The notes below the pieces were generated by a model. The model ran no database searches and had not been told where the DNA came from. It was given only the letters and a program-made list of their open reading frames with translations. The position numbers and the translations under genes were made by a program. A stretch of 64,000 bases of DNA. Source: Euonymus europaeus. Its lineage: Eukaryota > Streptophyta > Magnoliopsida > Celastrales > Celastraceae. The stretch covers positions 22,976,001 through 23,040,000 of the forward strand of contig OY756964.1 of NCBI GenBank assembly GCA_963580455.1, read 5' to 3'. The number at the start of each line of letters is the position of its first letter. Position 1 is the first letter of the stretch. This document shows positions 12,451 to 24,050 of the stretch, piece after piece.

Positions 12451-13299
12451 ATTCCTAGATTGTCGTTTGGATCTTTATTTTTTTTCTCTTTAATTCAATA
12501 TTATACAATGTACTGTATATATAATCTGTTCAACTAAAAGATTGCTCGCCAACAGGTGTAGTACTAGTCATCAGCTTCAGCTCTTCCTTGGATTCAAAAG
12601 TCAATGAATTTCATCAGATTTATGTGTTATTCAACAATATTCTGAATATTCTCTGCATCTAGAATCTCTCTTTCTTTTTTCTTTTTTTTTTAATTTTGAG
12701 CCCATGTGGTACTGTTATGAGGAAATATGCATTATTTTTAATTTAGTTATTTATGTACTGATAATCTAGTTTATTTGAGCTGACTTTGTAGAATTATTTT
12801 AACAAATCATGATACTATTAAACCATATTTAGTAATACACAGCTTTGTCATCGTTTTTATCCTCTCCGTACAATTTGATTTCAATAAATTATCTCGCCTT
12901 TCATAGTCAAACCCATGATCTTTTTAGTTGTGTTGAACCCACCTTGACATTCTCATTTTGTTTTGATGGAATGAATCTTGCCTTGCAAAAAAACAAAATT
13001 AAAATCACAAGATTTTCAATAATCAATTAAAAAGTAAAACATAAAAAGCATCTCTTCTTTCGAATATTAAGAGTGAGTTTGAAAATTTATTTCATAATTA
13101 CCATATAATTTAGTATGTATGTTGATAACGTATATATTATTTTGAATGCTGACATAATTGAATCAATATAATTAGAGAATTGGAACAGGGAAACCAACAG
13201 CCCCATTACGCACTATCATCACCATAAATAATAGGGGTGGCAAAATTTGTCCGCTCATCCCCAAGCGGGTTTTCCTTGCCCTTATTCAGGTTTCCCTGG
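12451..13299. other. AT-rich spacer, no gene seen
   Basis: Contains poly-T and AT-rich sequence. I find no coding or structured element that I can support. Confidence 0.4.
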
Positions 13300-13990
13300 C
13301 TCGAAATATGTTATATAAACCCTATAAATATTAAATCTATGTATAAATGTATAAACCCTATATATATATATGTATGCATAAATGTAAAAATCTTATATAA
13401 ATACTAAATCTAATTTGTCAACACTAAGCCCTAAAGTCTAATGTCTAAACATTAAAGCTAATTTATTTAAAGCTTAAATTTAAACCCTAAAATCCTCGAT
13501 CCTAAATCCTAAATTATAAACACTAATGCATAAACCCATATAAATGTATAAACTCTATATGTGTATAAATGTAAAATCCTTAAAGTATAAATACTAAATC
13601 TAATTCGTGAATTCTAAGCCCTAAAGTCTAATGTCTAAACATTAAACATAATTTATATAAAGCTTAAATCTAAACCTTGAAATCCTCGATCCTAAACCCT
13701 AAATTATAAACATTAATTATAATTCACCTAAAGTCTCAATTCTTTAACCTTGAGATCTTAAATCTAAATCTTAAAGTCCTCAATCTTAGAACACTAATCA
13801 TAATTCACATAAAATCTTAACTCTTTAACCTTGAGCTCTTAAATCTAAATCCTAAAGTTTTAAAGACTAACCCTAAAGTTTTAATTCCTTAAGTTTAAGC
13901 TCTAAGCTTATAAAGTCTAAACATTAAACTTAATTTATTTAAACCCTAAATCTAATTATCTAAACCTTAAAGTTCTTGAATAATAAATCC
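13300..13990. repeat. Degenerate telomere-like (CCCTAAA) block with 190-bp duplication
   Basis: About 690 bp dense in aaaccctaaa, cctaaatc and ctaaacat words, a degraded form of the plant telomere unit CCCTAAA. Inside it a 190-bp unit is duplicated: the word atactaaatctaatt recurs at 13401 and 13591, followed in both by agccctaaagtctaatgtct. It is flanked by GC-richer segments at 13225-13310 (ggggtggcaaaatttgtccg) and 14035-14100 (gggcgggacgaggcaatcc), which may be ends of a larger non-autonomous element. Confidence 0.6.
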
Positions 13991-14169
13991 TAATCTTAAT
14001 TCAACTAAAAACTCTTTCAAAAAATAATGACTTGTGCCGGGCGGGACGAGGCAATCCATTTTAAGTTCGGGATGCCCAAATTTAATCCACAATCCGTCCC
14101 GTTATTATGTCTAATTAATGACTATTTTTTTTCCTTGCTTCTTCTGTTCTCGCTCTTTTTGGGTACTGT

Positions 14170-14177
14170 TGACGTCA
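14170..14177. promoter_or_regulatory. Palindromic bZIP-type site TGACGTCA upstream of NLP
   Basis: Perfect 8-bp palindrome about 180 bases upstream of the presumed NLP leader exon. TGACGTCA is the core bound by plant TGA and other bZIP factors; function here is inferred from position only. Confidence 0.4.
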
Positions 14178-14349
14178 CAGCAGTACATGGTGGCAAGTAC
14201 GAGCACCGCCCAATGAGAAGGCGGAGAAAATATCTCCGAGGTAGCTTTATATTTGTGGGTCATATGTTTTTGATAGATTCTTTTACGCGGATAGCAGTTG
14301 ATTATAACGGAGACCCAACCCCAGAAGCCCCTGCTGTGCCATGACTTAG

Positions 14350-14511
14350 AGGATAATAATCTCTCTCTCCCTCTCTCAAGTCTTGGGAACAAGTGTTCCT
14401 CTCGCTTAACAAAATCTTTGTCGTGTTGGGTTTTCTTCTATTTCATTGCTTCTGCTTTTGATTGAGACAAATATACCCACCTGAGCCTGTTCTTCAAGAA
14501 CCTCTGCACAG
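14350..14511 (+). other. Probable 5' UTR exon of the NLP gene
   Basis: CT-rich leader (ctctctctccctctctc) ending at a donor cacaga|gtgagttt (exon end 14511). The coding exon begins near 15184 after tgtgatag, so the leader intron would be 14512-15183. Boundaries are inferred from splice consensus. Confidence 0.45.
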
Positions 14512-15214
14512 AGTGAGTTTCTTTCTGTCTTTGTTTCTGCCTTTCAATTTTAGACCTCAGTTTCTTTTACTCAATTTATTGTTCTATTTGTTTTGCTTAT
14601 GAGTTCTCTTTAGGGCAGTAACCTCTTTCTAAGCTAAGTAGTTGGAGGCTTGAAGAATTTGTGTTTGGTGTTGTTTTAATGTATGTGCTACCAAATTGGA
14701 TTCAACTTGTGAGTACTGACATCATATTGGGGTTGAGAATATGCATCTTTGCTGTGTTTTTTTTGGTGGGGTTTGTTCTGCGTTTTGTTCCTATCTTGTT
14801 TTAATTATTATCATTTTGTGGCCTTAACTCAAGGCTTGTTGCTGATAATTATGCAAAGCAAAGCTGATTTAAATTATGGAATACTTTTAGAGTCAACCAC
14901 CTCTATTAATTCTTAAATTAAAATATATAATCCATTTTTGGTTCTTTGCATTATCTTGCTATTAATGATTCTGTGGTAGGTTCCTTTCTCTGAAATGCAT
15001 CTCTGATTGCAGTTCACTTCAAAACAATTTATTGTTGACGATGTTTCTGCGACTCGGGCAGATTGGATTTCCTGATACAAGTGAAAGCAATCCAACCTGG
15101 AAGTTCCTCTTCTTGTTTTTCATATTTACTGTACTTCTTTGTTTGGGGTCATGATGATGTTTGTGATTATTTGGTTGTGATAGGATTCCTTATATGCAAA
15201 TTTGAAGTGTAAGA

Positions 15215-18200
15215 ATGGAAGATGGTGCCTTTGCGGATTCTGCAGTGGATTTGGATTTTATGGACGACCTCTTGTTTGAAGGATGCTGGTTGGAGACCAC
15301 TGATGCCTTCAACTTCTTACAGCCAAATTCCTCTACCTCTGGTGTGCTGAGTGACCCGATGCAGTTTTGGCCTCCTTTGCAAACAGGCACTAGCCATTTC
15401 AGCCTAAATCCGGAGATTATGTACAAAGAAGAAACCGGAAAGGGGTTATCTGAGGATCCACGTCTAGTTTCTCCCCAAATAGAAGAACTTTTCAAAGCTG
15501 AAACTCAAAACCAGAACAATGCCAAGACTACTTTATCTTCAGGCCAATCTGAAGCTTTCTTGATTGAAGGCACTGAAGTGGACAGAACATGGTGGGTAGG
15601 GCCGAGTGATAATCCAATTCCTTCTTCCTCTGTGAAAGATAGACTAATGCAAGTTATTGGACACCTGAAAGAGTTGACAAAAGATAGGAATGTCCTTATT
15701 CAGCTATGGGTGCCTATAAAGAAAGAAGGCAAGGATGTCCTCACCACTGCAGACCAGCCTTACTCACTAGATCCGAATTGCAAAAATCTTGAAAATTATA
15801 GAAGTGTTTCCAATTCTTATCATTTTGCTGCTGAGGCAGATTCCAAAGACTTATTTGGGTTGCCTGGCCGAGTATTTCTGGGGAAGTTGCCTGAATGGAC
15901 TCCTGATGTTCGTTTCTTTAGAAGTGAGGAGTATCCCCGGGTTTACTATGCACAACAGTATAATGTTAGTGGGTCTCTTGCTCTTCCAGTTTTTGAGCTA
16001 GGCAGTGGGAATTGCTTGGGTGTTATTGAAATTGTGACAACTTCCCTAAACATCGATCATCGCCCAGATCTTGAAAATGTCTGCAAAGCTCTTGAGGTCT
16101 CTCATTTTCTCTATTTCTTCAGCATTTCATAAACAACTAGGAAGGTTCAGAAAATTCAAGTACTGAATAAAAGAAGACAAGAAAAAGTGAATCATTCTTT
16201 AATTGAAATATCAGAAAAAATGGCAATTATCCACACAGTGGGTTATTGTCATTTTATTTTAAATATTTTATTTTAATTATTAAATTGAGGACCTTTCAGA
16301 GGTGCCAACGGTTATTCTCCCTTTAAAATCTCCTAATGATGAACTAAGAGAAGGGTTCCTTTCATAGTTTCTATTATTAATAAGCATAGTAATTTTGCAG
16401 GCTGTTGATCTACGGAGCACTCAAGACTTCAGGCATCCAAGTTCAAAGGTGGGTTATGCTATCTTATGAACAATTATTTAAGCACTCGACAGTTATGACA
16501 TTCCTGAGATCCAAAATTCGCTTCCTTCTACTCAGGTTAGCAATGATTTGTACCAAGCTGCTGTTCCAGAGCTATTAGAAATTCTTGGATATGTCTGTAA
16601 AACACATGGATTGCCATTAGCTCTGACATGGGCTCCTTGTGGTGAACACGGTACAGGCGGAGGTGGGCATCCTGACGAGAACTATGCACACTGTGTTTCC
16701 ACTGTGGATTCTGCTTGTTTTGTTGCTGACCAAGAGGTTTTAGGCTTCCATGTGGCTTGCTCTGAACACCATTTGTTTCGTGGTCACGGGATTGTCGGGA
16801 GAGCAATTGCAACAAGAAAACAATGCTTTGAAACTGATGTAACTGCACTGAGGAAGACGGATTATCCTCTCTCTCACCATGCTAAAGTGTTCCAGCTTCG
16901 TGCTGCTGTAGCCATTCCGGTGCAAAGCATCTATTCTGCATTACCTGAGTTTGTGTTGGAGTTCTTCTTGCCAAAGGATTGCCATGACGTGGAAGATCAA
17001 AAGAAGATCGTCATCTCATTACCCTCTGCTATAAAACAGGCCTGCCGAAGTTTACGCATTGTCATGGACAAGGATGTCGAGGTAGAAAAAATATTCCCAA
17101 TAAAGGAAATAGCACATGTTTCTCATCAAAAGATTAAGAAGGAAGAAAATCAGACTTGTGTATCTTCTTCTCCGAAAGAACCTTCTATGAAAGAGTCATC
17201 CTGGATTTCATCTATGATCAATGTCCAGCAGAAGGGTAAAGGTGTCTCCGTCTCATGGGAGTCTCAAAAAGAACCGAATGAAGGGCCCAAGGTCACAGCC
17301 TACTGGGACGATCCGCGCCTACAGCAATTTCCAGAAACTAAAAGTTGTGTCGAGGGTGGTGGAGATTCTTCTACTGGTGTTGGCCTTGGAAATCTAGGCA
17401 GCAGAAGAGCAGTCGAAAGGAGACGGAGCAAGTCAGAGAAGGCAATCAGCTTGCAAGTTCTTCGACAATACTTTGCCGGGAGCCTTAAAGACGCTGCAAA
17501 GAGTATTGGCGGTAGGGAATTATTAATTACAATTGGAGTCACCTAATTTTATTTTACCTCTTTTGTCAAATAATTAAGCCATTGATAATATTTGGTCTAG
17601 TGACTTAAAACCTTTGTCCATGTAATCTTGGCATTAGCTGAGACCAAATAACATGATCCTCTGAAAATTTTAACCCTCTAAATGTTCGTATGAACTTTTA
17701 AGTAATATTCATGAATCTTTGTTGATGGTGACAGTGTCGATGATGCTTAAATCTTCAGTAATTTTGTGACTACTTGGAGAGAAAAAATAAAGAGACGAAA
17801 AACACTTCATGACAATGTTTCTTGAAGACTTGGAAGGAAATACATGCTTTATCATATTGTTACCATGAAGTCTGAATTGAATTTATCGACCAATTGCATA
17901 TTGATAACGCTTGCTACTTCCCTTCTTATGCGTTTCTTTGCATTTTCAGACTCCACAATAATATGTTCCCTGAAAAATACATGAATTTCTGCAACATTTT
18001 CTGTCTAGGAGCTTACATTAATTGCTTCTATGATTTGGTTTCAACTGCAGTATGCCCGACTACTCTGAAGAGGATATGTAGGCAACATGGGATCATCAGA
18101 TGGCCTTCTCGAAAGATCAAGAAGGTTGGACATTCTTTGAGGAAACTCCAACTTGTCATTGATTCAGTTCAAGGTGCTGAAGGTTCTATTGAAATTGGAT

Positions 18201-18919
18201 CATTCTATTCAAGCTTTCCCGAATTGAACTCTCCAAACTTTTCTGGGAACCACCCTTTTTCATCTGGAAATACAGTTGACCATTTAAAGCAATCTAACCC
18301 TCAACCTGACAGTGCCGTAATCAACTCTGGAGCCACAGTTTCAAACTTGCATTCCTCTTTATGCAGTCGCAGTTCTGGTTCAAGTTGTTCCACTGGCACA
18401 AAGGAGCTCAATGCTGCTAAGGACACCTCAAGTGGTAGAGATGCAGTAGCAGTAGCTCGAGGAGTTTTGAAGAGAACTCGCAGTGATGCAGAGCTATTTT
18501 CCTTGAATGCAGAGGAACCTAAGCTTCTTGCAAGATCCCATAGCCAGAAGACATTCAGTGAGCATGCAATTCTGACCCTTCCCCTATCCCCAAAAATTAA
18601 TGGCCAAAACTTTTCCGGTACCTTCAGAGTTAAAGCCAGTTTTGGGGAAGAAAATGTCCGTTTCAGTTTGCAACCAAACTGGAGTTTCACGGACTTGCAA
18701 CAAGAGATTGTGAGACGTTTCAATATAGATGATGTCAACAGTATCGGTTTCAAGTATTTGGATGATGATTCTGAGTGGGTTTTGTTGACATGCGATGCTG
18801 ACCTCGAGGAATGTAGAGATATCTACAAATTGTCTCAAAGCCGCACAATCAAAATCTCCATTCATTATACTGCTCAACCGATTCTTGGAAGTTCATTTGG
18901 AAGAAGTGTCCCTCCCTGA
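15215..18919 (+). CDS. NLP: NIN-like protein, nitrate-responsive RWP-RK transcription factor (NLP1/2 type), 924 aa
   Basis: Four coding exons: 15215-16096, 16401-16448, 16536-17511 and 18051-18919. The N-terminus (GAFADSAVDLDFMDDLLFEG, then CWLETTD) is the NLP1/2-type opening. A conserved GAF-like nitrate-responsive region follows (GLPGRVFLGKLPEWTPDVRF, then HPSSKVSNDLYQAAVPELLE to VLEFFLPKDC). The RWP-RK DNA-binding domain is split by an intron: ISLQVLRQYFAGSLKDAAKS, then CPTTLKRICRQHGIIRWPSR. A PB1 domain lies at about residues 826-907 (FKYLDDDSEWVLLTCDADLE). Family role: nuclear master regulators of early nitrate response, controlled by nitrate-dependent nuclear retention. All key motifs are present and the frame is open, so it is probably functional. 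Ser- and Asn-rich linker between RWP-RK and PB1 is typical. Confidence 0.93.
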
Positions 18920-20262
18920 CACCAAGATCAGTTACTCTCGGCTGTGGTATTTCAGATAAGTTTTCATGCAGTTGCTTTATGACTTTTGTTGAATGTTGCA
19001 GAAGAGGTACCAGGAGGTGGAAATATTATATGAGTTCTGTGAATGTTACATTCATTCCACTTTCATGGACTGTTGTTGGGGGGAAGCAGAAAATATACAA
19101 TAACTAGAGGAAGAAAATAGCTTTTCATCAATGGGGAAACAAGGGATTTCCTAGGAAGGTTGTGTTTTTTTTATTACTAGAAATAGATAATAAACTGGTT
19201 TTTAGATTGGAGAGTGACTGACTGTAAATGTAATATGTTTTGATTGCAGGGACCTGATACTTGTATCAGGTTTTGTCATGGTTTGCTACCGTTTGTGATT
19301 ATTAATATAGCAACCCTAAAAGTAGTAAAAGGTCTTGTGTTAAATACTCCCATTACTACTTTCTTTTCACCAACCTTCTATATTTGGAAAATGTTAGAAA
19401 ATTAATTATTTGTATGATGACCCTTGCTCACATCACTTCCTGGACCTATAGACTTGCTCTATGACTTTAAAACCTTCTGGTCCTGCACTGCCGAGTTGGA
19501 TATCTTGTTGTCTGACTTGAGACAATGTTGGTTCTCTATCGGGATAATAAATGTATTTTTGGATATGTATTTTGTTGATGTGATTAAATATTTATTTTGA
19601 TTTTGGGTAATAGTGATTAAATGTAATATCAATTTCAATGATAAATGAATTGAAAAATGTAATGTCAATGACTTGCGAATAAGCAGAAGAAATTGAGAAA
19701 ATTATTTTGTTGATATAATAAAAATAGGATTCAAAAATAAATTTAATGAGAATATTTGCATTTTACATTTTACATTGCCTTGATAAAACTCTAGAAATTT
19801 GGTCAATTTAGTTTTTTGCTTTTTACCCCTAAAGTCACAGACAAACACTGGCTCCAGCTAGCATTCATTCATATGATATATAACATTTACCAAAAGAAAA
19901 GCTAACGGAGTTTCTTCAACTTTTATCTTTAGACCTCAAAGAAGCAATCTGGATTCAAGACCAGCCTGATTCAGTAGTGTGAGGAGAGATCAAATTGAGC
20001 TCGAGTGGCATATATTTGAATGTTCAAAACTCTAATACAAATAAATACACCTATAATTAACAACTAATGAAGCAAAAAAATTACAATAATCAGAATCCCC
20101 ACTTCCCACTACCTCCAACACCACCGACCACCGCACCAATCATCTCTTCTTCTCTGTATCCATCTATCTTGAAATCCATATATGAAAAAAAATAAAAACC
20201 CATCAAGGATTGTGATTCAAAAGCATATAGAATCAATCTCATCCCAAAAAAAAAAATTACAA
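18920..20262. other. Convergent spacer between NLP and EXL
   Basis: Holds the 3' UTRs of the two convergent genes. AT-rich spacer between, with no ORF, tRNA or clear repeat that I can support. Confidence 0.5.
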
Positions 20263-21321
20263 CTAATCAAGAGCATTTGGTCCGGCACAAGCTTTAATAA
20301 CAGGACTCCAAACCCACTGCACCAAGAACTTCCTCCCTCTCCTTCCATTCACGTTAAATGTCCTACCTTTTCCGTCTCTCATCACCTGCCCTGTATACCC
20401 ACCACCACCACCCGTCCCGTATAGCCCCTCACATAAATCTCCTATTTCCGTCGGAGCCGTAGGGTCCTCCCCTGCATACCAAGCATTCACAAGCGGATTT
20501 GTGGTCAGCTCTGCAAGCTCATGAGCTATCACGCTTATCATCCCATCAATACCGACGTCGTCATTTGGGGCTTTAAGTGCTCCGGGCCCACCTCCGCCCA
20601 TGTATCCAGGGACTGCGAACGGGTAAGCGCAGACTTCCGGACACTGCTTCCCGGAATTCCCGACCCACGCGTACGGCAGGGTGTAGCCAACCATGGAGGG
20701 GAAAGTGAAGTAGTGGAAGCCGCATACTGCACGGCAGAAATCTTGTACGGCGACGTCGTGTGAGGTGAGGATGAGGTAGATCCCGTTCTTGTGGTCTACT
20801 GGGAATGGCGCCGATTTCACGGAGGAGGCAATTACTTGCTGAATTGAAAGCCGGGTCAGCTGCTTTCCGTGAGAGTAGGCCCTGTCGGAGTATTCTCCGG
20901 CAATTAACAAAGATTTGGAGACATTAGCGCCGGTTTGGTCGGTGTAGAGTGAGACGGTGCGCCACCACTCGGCGACAGAGGGAGAAGGTTCAGCTGTTGA
21001 AGAGATTGATAGAATGAAGTCCTTGATCAGGAGCTGCTGAGGAGCAGACCATCGGCCGTACCAAATGAGGTAGATGTTGATCGGTGAGGAAGAAAGGACT
21101 GGACCCATGTGGTATCGGAGGTCGACGAGGTTGGAGGAGCCCTCGTACTTCTTGTTGGAGGAGAGGGTTCTGGGTGGGAGTTTTGGGTTGTAGAAAGATT
21201 CGGATTTTATGTTCAAGGTCTGAGCTTTATTGGATGATACAGTTTCAGAGGAGGAGGTGGAGCTCATGAAGCTCATAACTAGTGTCACAAGAAGTACTGA
21301 TAGAAAATGAGAGAACGACAT
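20263..21321 (-). CDS. EXL5: EXORDIUM-like secreted protein (phosphate-induced protein 1 family), 352 aa
   Basis: Single-exon gene. The start at 21321 (MSFSHFLSVLLVTLVMSF) gives a clear signal peptide of about 25 residues; an upstream in-frame ATG at 21516 would put 65 unlikely residues before it and lies upstream of the TATA box. The mature protein carries the family blocks YLIWYGRWSAPQQLLIKDFI, CGFHYFTFPSMVGYTLPYAW, VAVPGYMGGGG-like (FAVPGYMGGGGPGALKAPN), SVIAHELAELTTNPLVNAWY and the C-terminal WSPVIKAC. Six or more conserved cysteines fit an apoplastic protein. EXO/EXL proteins are cell-wall proteins linked to brassinosteroid-driven growth and carbon status; biochemical activity is not known. 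Symbol EXL5 rests on family resemblance plus gene order, so treat it as tentative. Confidence 0.9.
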   Translation of the reverse strand: MSFSHFLSVLLVTLVMSFMSSTSSSETVSSNKAQTLNIKSESFYNPKLPPRTLSSNKKYEGSSNLVDLRYHMGPVLSSSPINIYLIWYGRWSAPQQLLIKDFILSISSTAEPSPSVAEWWRTVSLYTDQTGANVSKSLLIAGEYSDRAYSHGKQLTRLSIQQVIASSVKSAPFPVDHKNGIYLILTSHDVAVQDFCRAVCGFHYFTFPSMVGYTLPYAWVGNSGKQCPEVCAYPFAVPGYMGGGGPGALKAPNDDVGIDGMISVIAHELAELTTNPLVNAWYAGEDPTAPTEIGDLCEGLYGTGGGGGYTGQVMRDGKGRTFNVNGRRGRKFLVQWVWSPVIKACAGPNALD

Positions 21322-21384
21322 TTTGGTTGAAGAGGGTGGTGGTGCTGCTAGTGGTAGTGGTGGTGGGAGAGAGAGAGGGAAGGA

Positions 21385-21394
21385 GTATATATAA
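21385..21394 (-). promoter_or_regulatory. TATA box of the EXL gene
   Basis: Minus-strand cttatatatac lies about 65-75 bases upstream of the EXL start codon and is followed by a CT-rich leader. Implies a short 5' UTR of roughly 35 bases. Confidence 0.55.
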
Positions 21395-24050
21395 GGGTGT
21401 GTGGGGGAGACGGGCTGGAGACGGCTGTCAAGTGTGGTCACACTCGGACACTTTTTCTCTGTTTTCTGTAATAATCTCTGTATCCTGAAATACTGGGAAA
21501 ATTTGAATGAATTCACAAGAATAGCCCTTTGATCTTTTTGAACAACTTTGACGGTTTGTCACCTTTAATCGTTTGTTTTTTGGCATTTTCTTCTTTTTAT
21601 AGCTTTAAGTAGTCCAATTTGTTTGGTTAAAGCTGTTATTAAACTAATCTCACATGGTATGCTTTAGGTTTAGGGTTCTTTCTTTAATAATATCTGCCAA
21701 CATAAAGTCTTGAGGTTGATTTTGGCACCATTGTAGATTTGTACTCACCGTAGTATGTATTGATTGTTTCAAGTTTTAACATGTGGGTTGTGGGAGTTTT
21801 CAACTTCAAGGGATCGGTTTTTGTGCCATTTGAATTAATTCAAATTTCAAATAGTCGTGCTGACATTAGATCGGATGTCGACATATCACAAAAATTTGAG
21901 AAGAAAATGAGAAGTATCTTTATAATTTTGATGAATGTAACATTATTCGAGATATTTTTCTAAAGAAAATCCGTCTATCAGCCTGTTTCTAAATTGTAAG
22001 GAGAGGAGCAGTGTTTTACAATTGAATGCATCATCTAGTTGAAAAAGTACTATGTTGAATACAACTATTATCAACTATGGTGGAAAAAACAATTGCTTAG
22101 GTAAAAGTAAAACTGGCTGCAACTCACATCCCAGTTGAGCACTTCATCAGTGGTAGCATTTATTAAATTAAATTGAATTGTGATCAACAGCAAACAGACC
22201 GACAGACACTCTTTCTCACTATCTTCTTCATAATTATAATTTATGTTTCCACTCACTTTTCTTCATGAGTGGCCATGGACACCCACCAATTCAAGGATTT
22301 ATTTGAGCTACACGGGCATGGGCATTGGCATGGACATGGCAAGTCTAATCTCTCAGCTGGCAGAGCAGATGGACCACCTTGAGGAGCAAAAATATCTTCC
22401 TACCTGTGATTGCAACAAGGATAAAGGAGAAGAGGATTGAATCTGAACGGGAATAATAGAGCAATGTTTACTTTGATAGCTAAGGGACAGCTATAAAGTC
22501 AATTAGAATGGACTAATTTGTATCTATTTAACCACCCAACACAATTATTCACACGCTCTATTCTCTCCAGTTGGAGTCAACTGACTCAACTTGCTAAAGC
22601 AGTAATAATGCATTGGAATCATCCTATGCACCCAAACACACAATTATTCAATCATCAAAGATGATATTTTCTTATAGGAATACGTGGGCTTGAAAGAAGT
22701 TGAAATTTGGGCTTCAAAACAGTAGAATCAGAACTGAGATTGGAGGGAAAAAATAGAGAAAAGATAGATAACCTAAGCAATATATATATATAATAATCTA
22801 TTGACACCAAGCTTTACTTGCAAAGAATGTATCTATCGGCCGGTAGAAAATCTCTCCTCTTGTTTGCAGGTTATCCAACGTCAAAAGTTCTGCCCAAAGA
22901 GGCTAAGACCTTCCCAGCAGATGAAAATAACATTCTGGGGAGATTTTAACCTTCAGATGCAATGCCAACAGAGAGAGGTGTTGCCACCTGCCACAATGAT
23001 AATCTATCTATATCTATCTTTAACAGCTCCTTGTTATGGACCTTACAGTAAATTGATTTTCCTTGGTGTATTTCCAGTAAATTTCGTCTTCAGAATCAGG
23101 ATTTATTAAACTTGATTTCCAGTAAATGAGCTCCCAAAAAGCTTAGAAAAGTTGTCCTACTTCCCAATCTTAAGCTCATCTGCTAAAATTAATACTCCTG
23201 CAGATTCGATGATAACCTCTTTTTGATAGAGTGGCAGCTAGTCGACTAACCAATAAATCGATGTAGAATATAACTTCAATCTTATCGTTTCTTAATCTGT
23301 ATGTCCTCGATCTATAATCAAGATACATAAATCCTATAGATCATATTCATAATGCTCCAAATCAGACAGTAAAAGAAATAATTATCTTAATCCATAGAAG
23401 CTGCGCTCATAATTGAATACATGTTCGGTCATCCCCATCGCAAGTTCTTCATCTCTTCCTCAAATACTAATACTAATATATATATATACTATATGGTTTC
23501 AAGATTCTTGAAATAACAAAAAAAGAGCATCTATATACTTGTATTTCATCCCTATGCATAATAGCAAAGTGGTCAATTAACAATCCGCAGCCAGAGTAGC
23601 CATCTATTAATAAGGAACTCATCATCAAAATTGCTCAAAATTTACCACTTGCTGATCAAATCAAATATATATAAAATTTGAGAGTGGCAAAACTTGAGGG
23701 ACCAAAAAGGTCAAAAAGACTTCCTCATTTATAACTTACTGATCATAGCAACTAAATATAGAATTTGCCAGTGACAACAGTTGAAGAACAAAATAAGTAA
23801 AGAAAGACTTCATTCCAATTTATTATGCAGCATTGCAGTCATATAAAAAACGACCATAGCAATGAGAGGGTAGATACACAATACACATTGAAGAATTGTA
23901 CACGTAAAAATCCCCCATTGAGCTACGATAATCCACAATTTCGTATGGAAGCTTATGATTATGAGGGAAATTATCTTTTAACTAACTAATTAAAACAATC
24001 TTATGAGCAGCAAATAATGAGCACAGTGACTGCAGCAGTTTATTCTAGCA
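21395..24050. other. Spacer between EXL and AVT3, no gene recognised
   Basis: Upstream region of EXL (about 1 kb) followed by AT-rich spacer and the probable 3' UTR of the AVT3 gene at about 23800-24050. ORFs at 22243-22440 and 22801-23109 show no family features. Short TA runs occur at about 22783 and 23475. Confidence 0.5.

Noticed and set aside
17300..18877. Minus-strand ORFs opposite NLP exons
   Set aside because: Antisense shadows of the RWP-RK and PB1 coding regions; no splice or promoter support.
20521..21488. Plus-strand ORFs opposite the EXL gene
   Set aside because: Shadow frames of the GC-richer EXL coding sequence with no family features.
22243..22440. ORF and an alternate frame with a His-Gly run (LHGHGHWHGHG) near 22274
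   Set aside because: The His-rich frame stops after about 35 residues, has no splice-supported extension, and the listed frame shows no family features.
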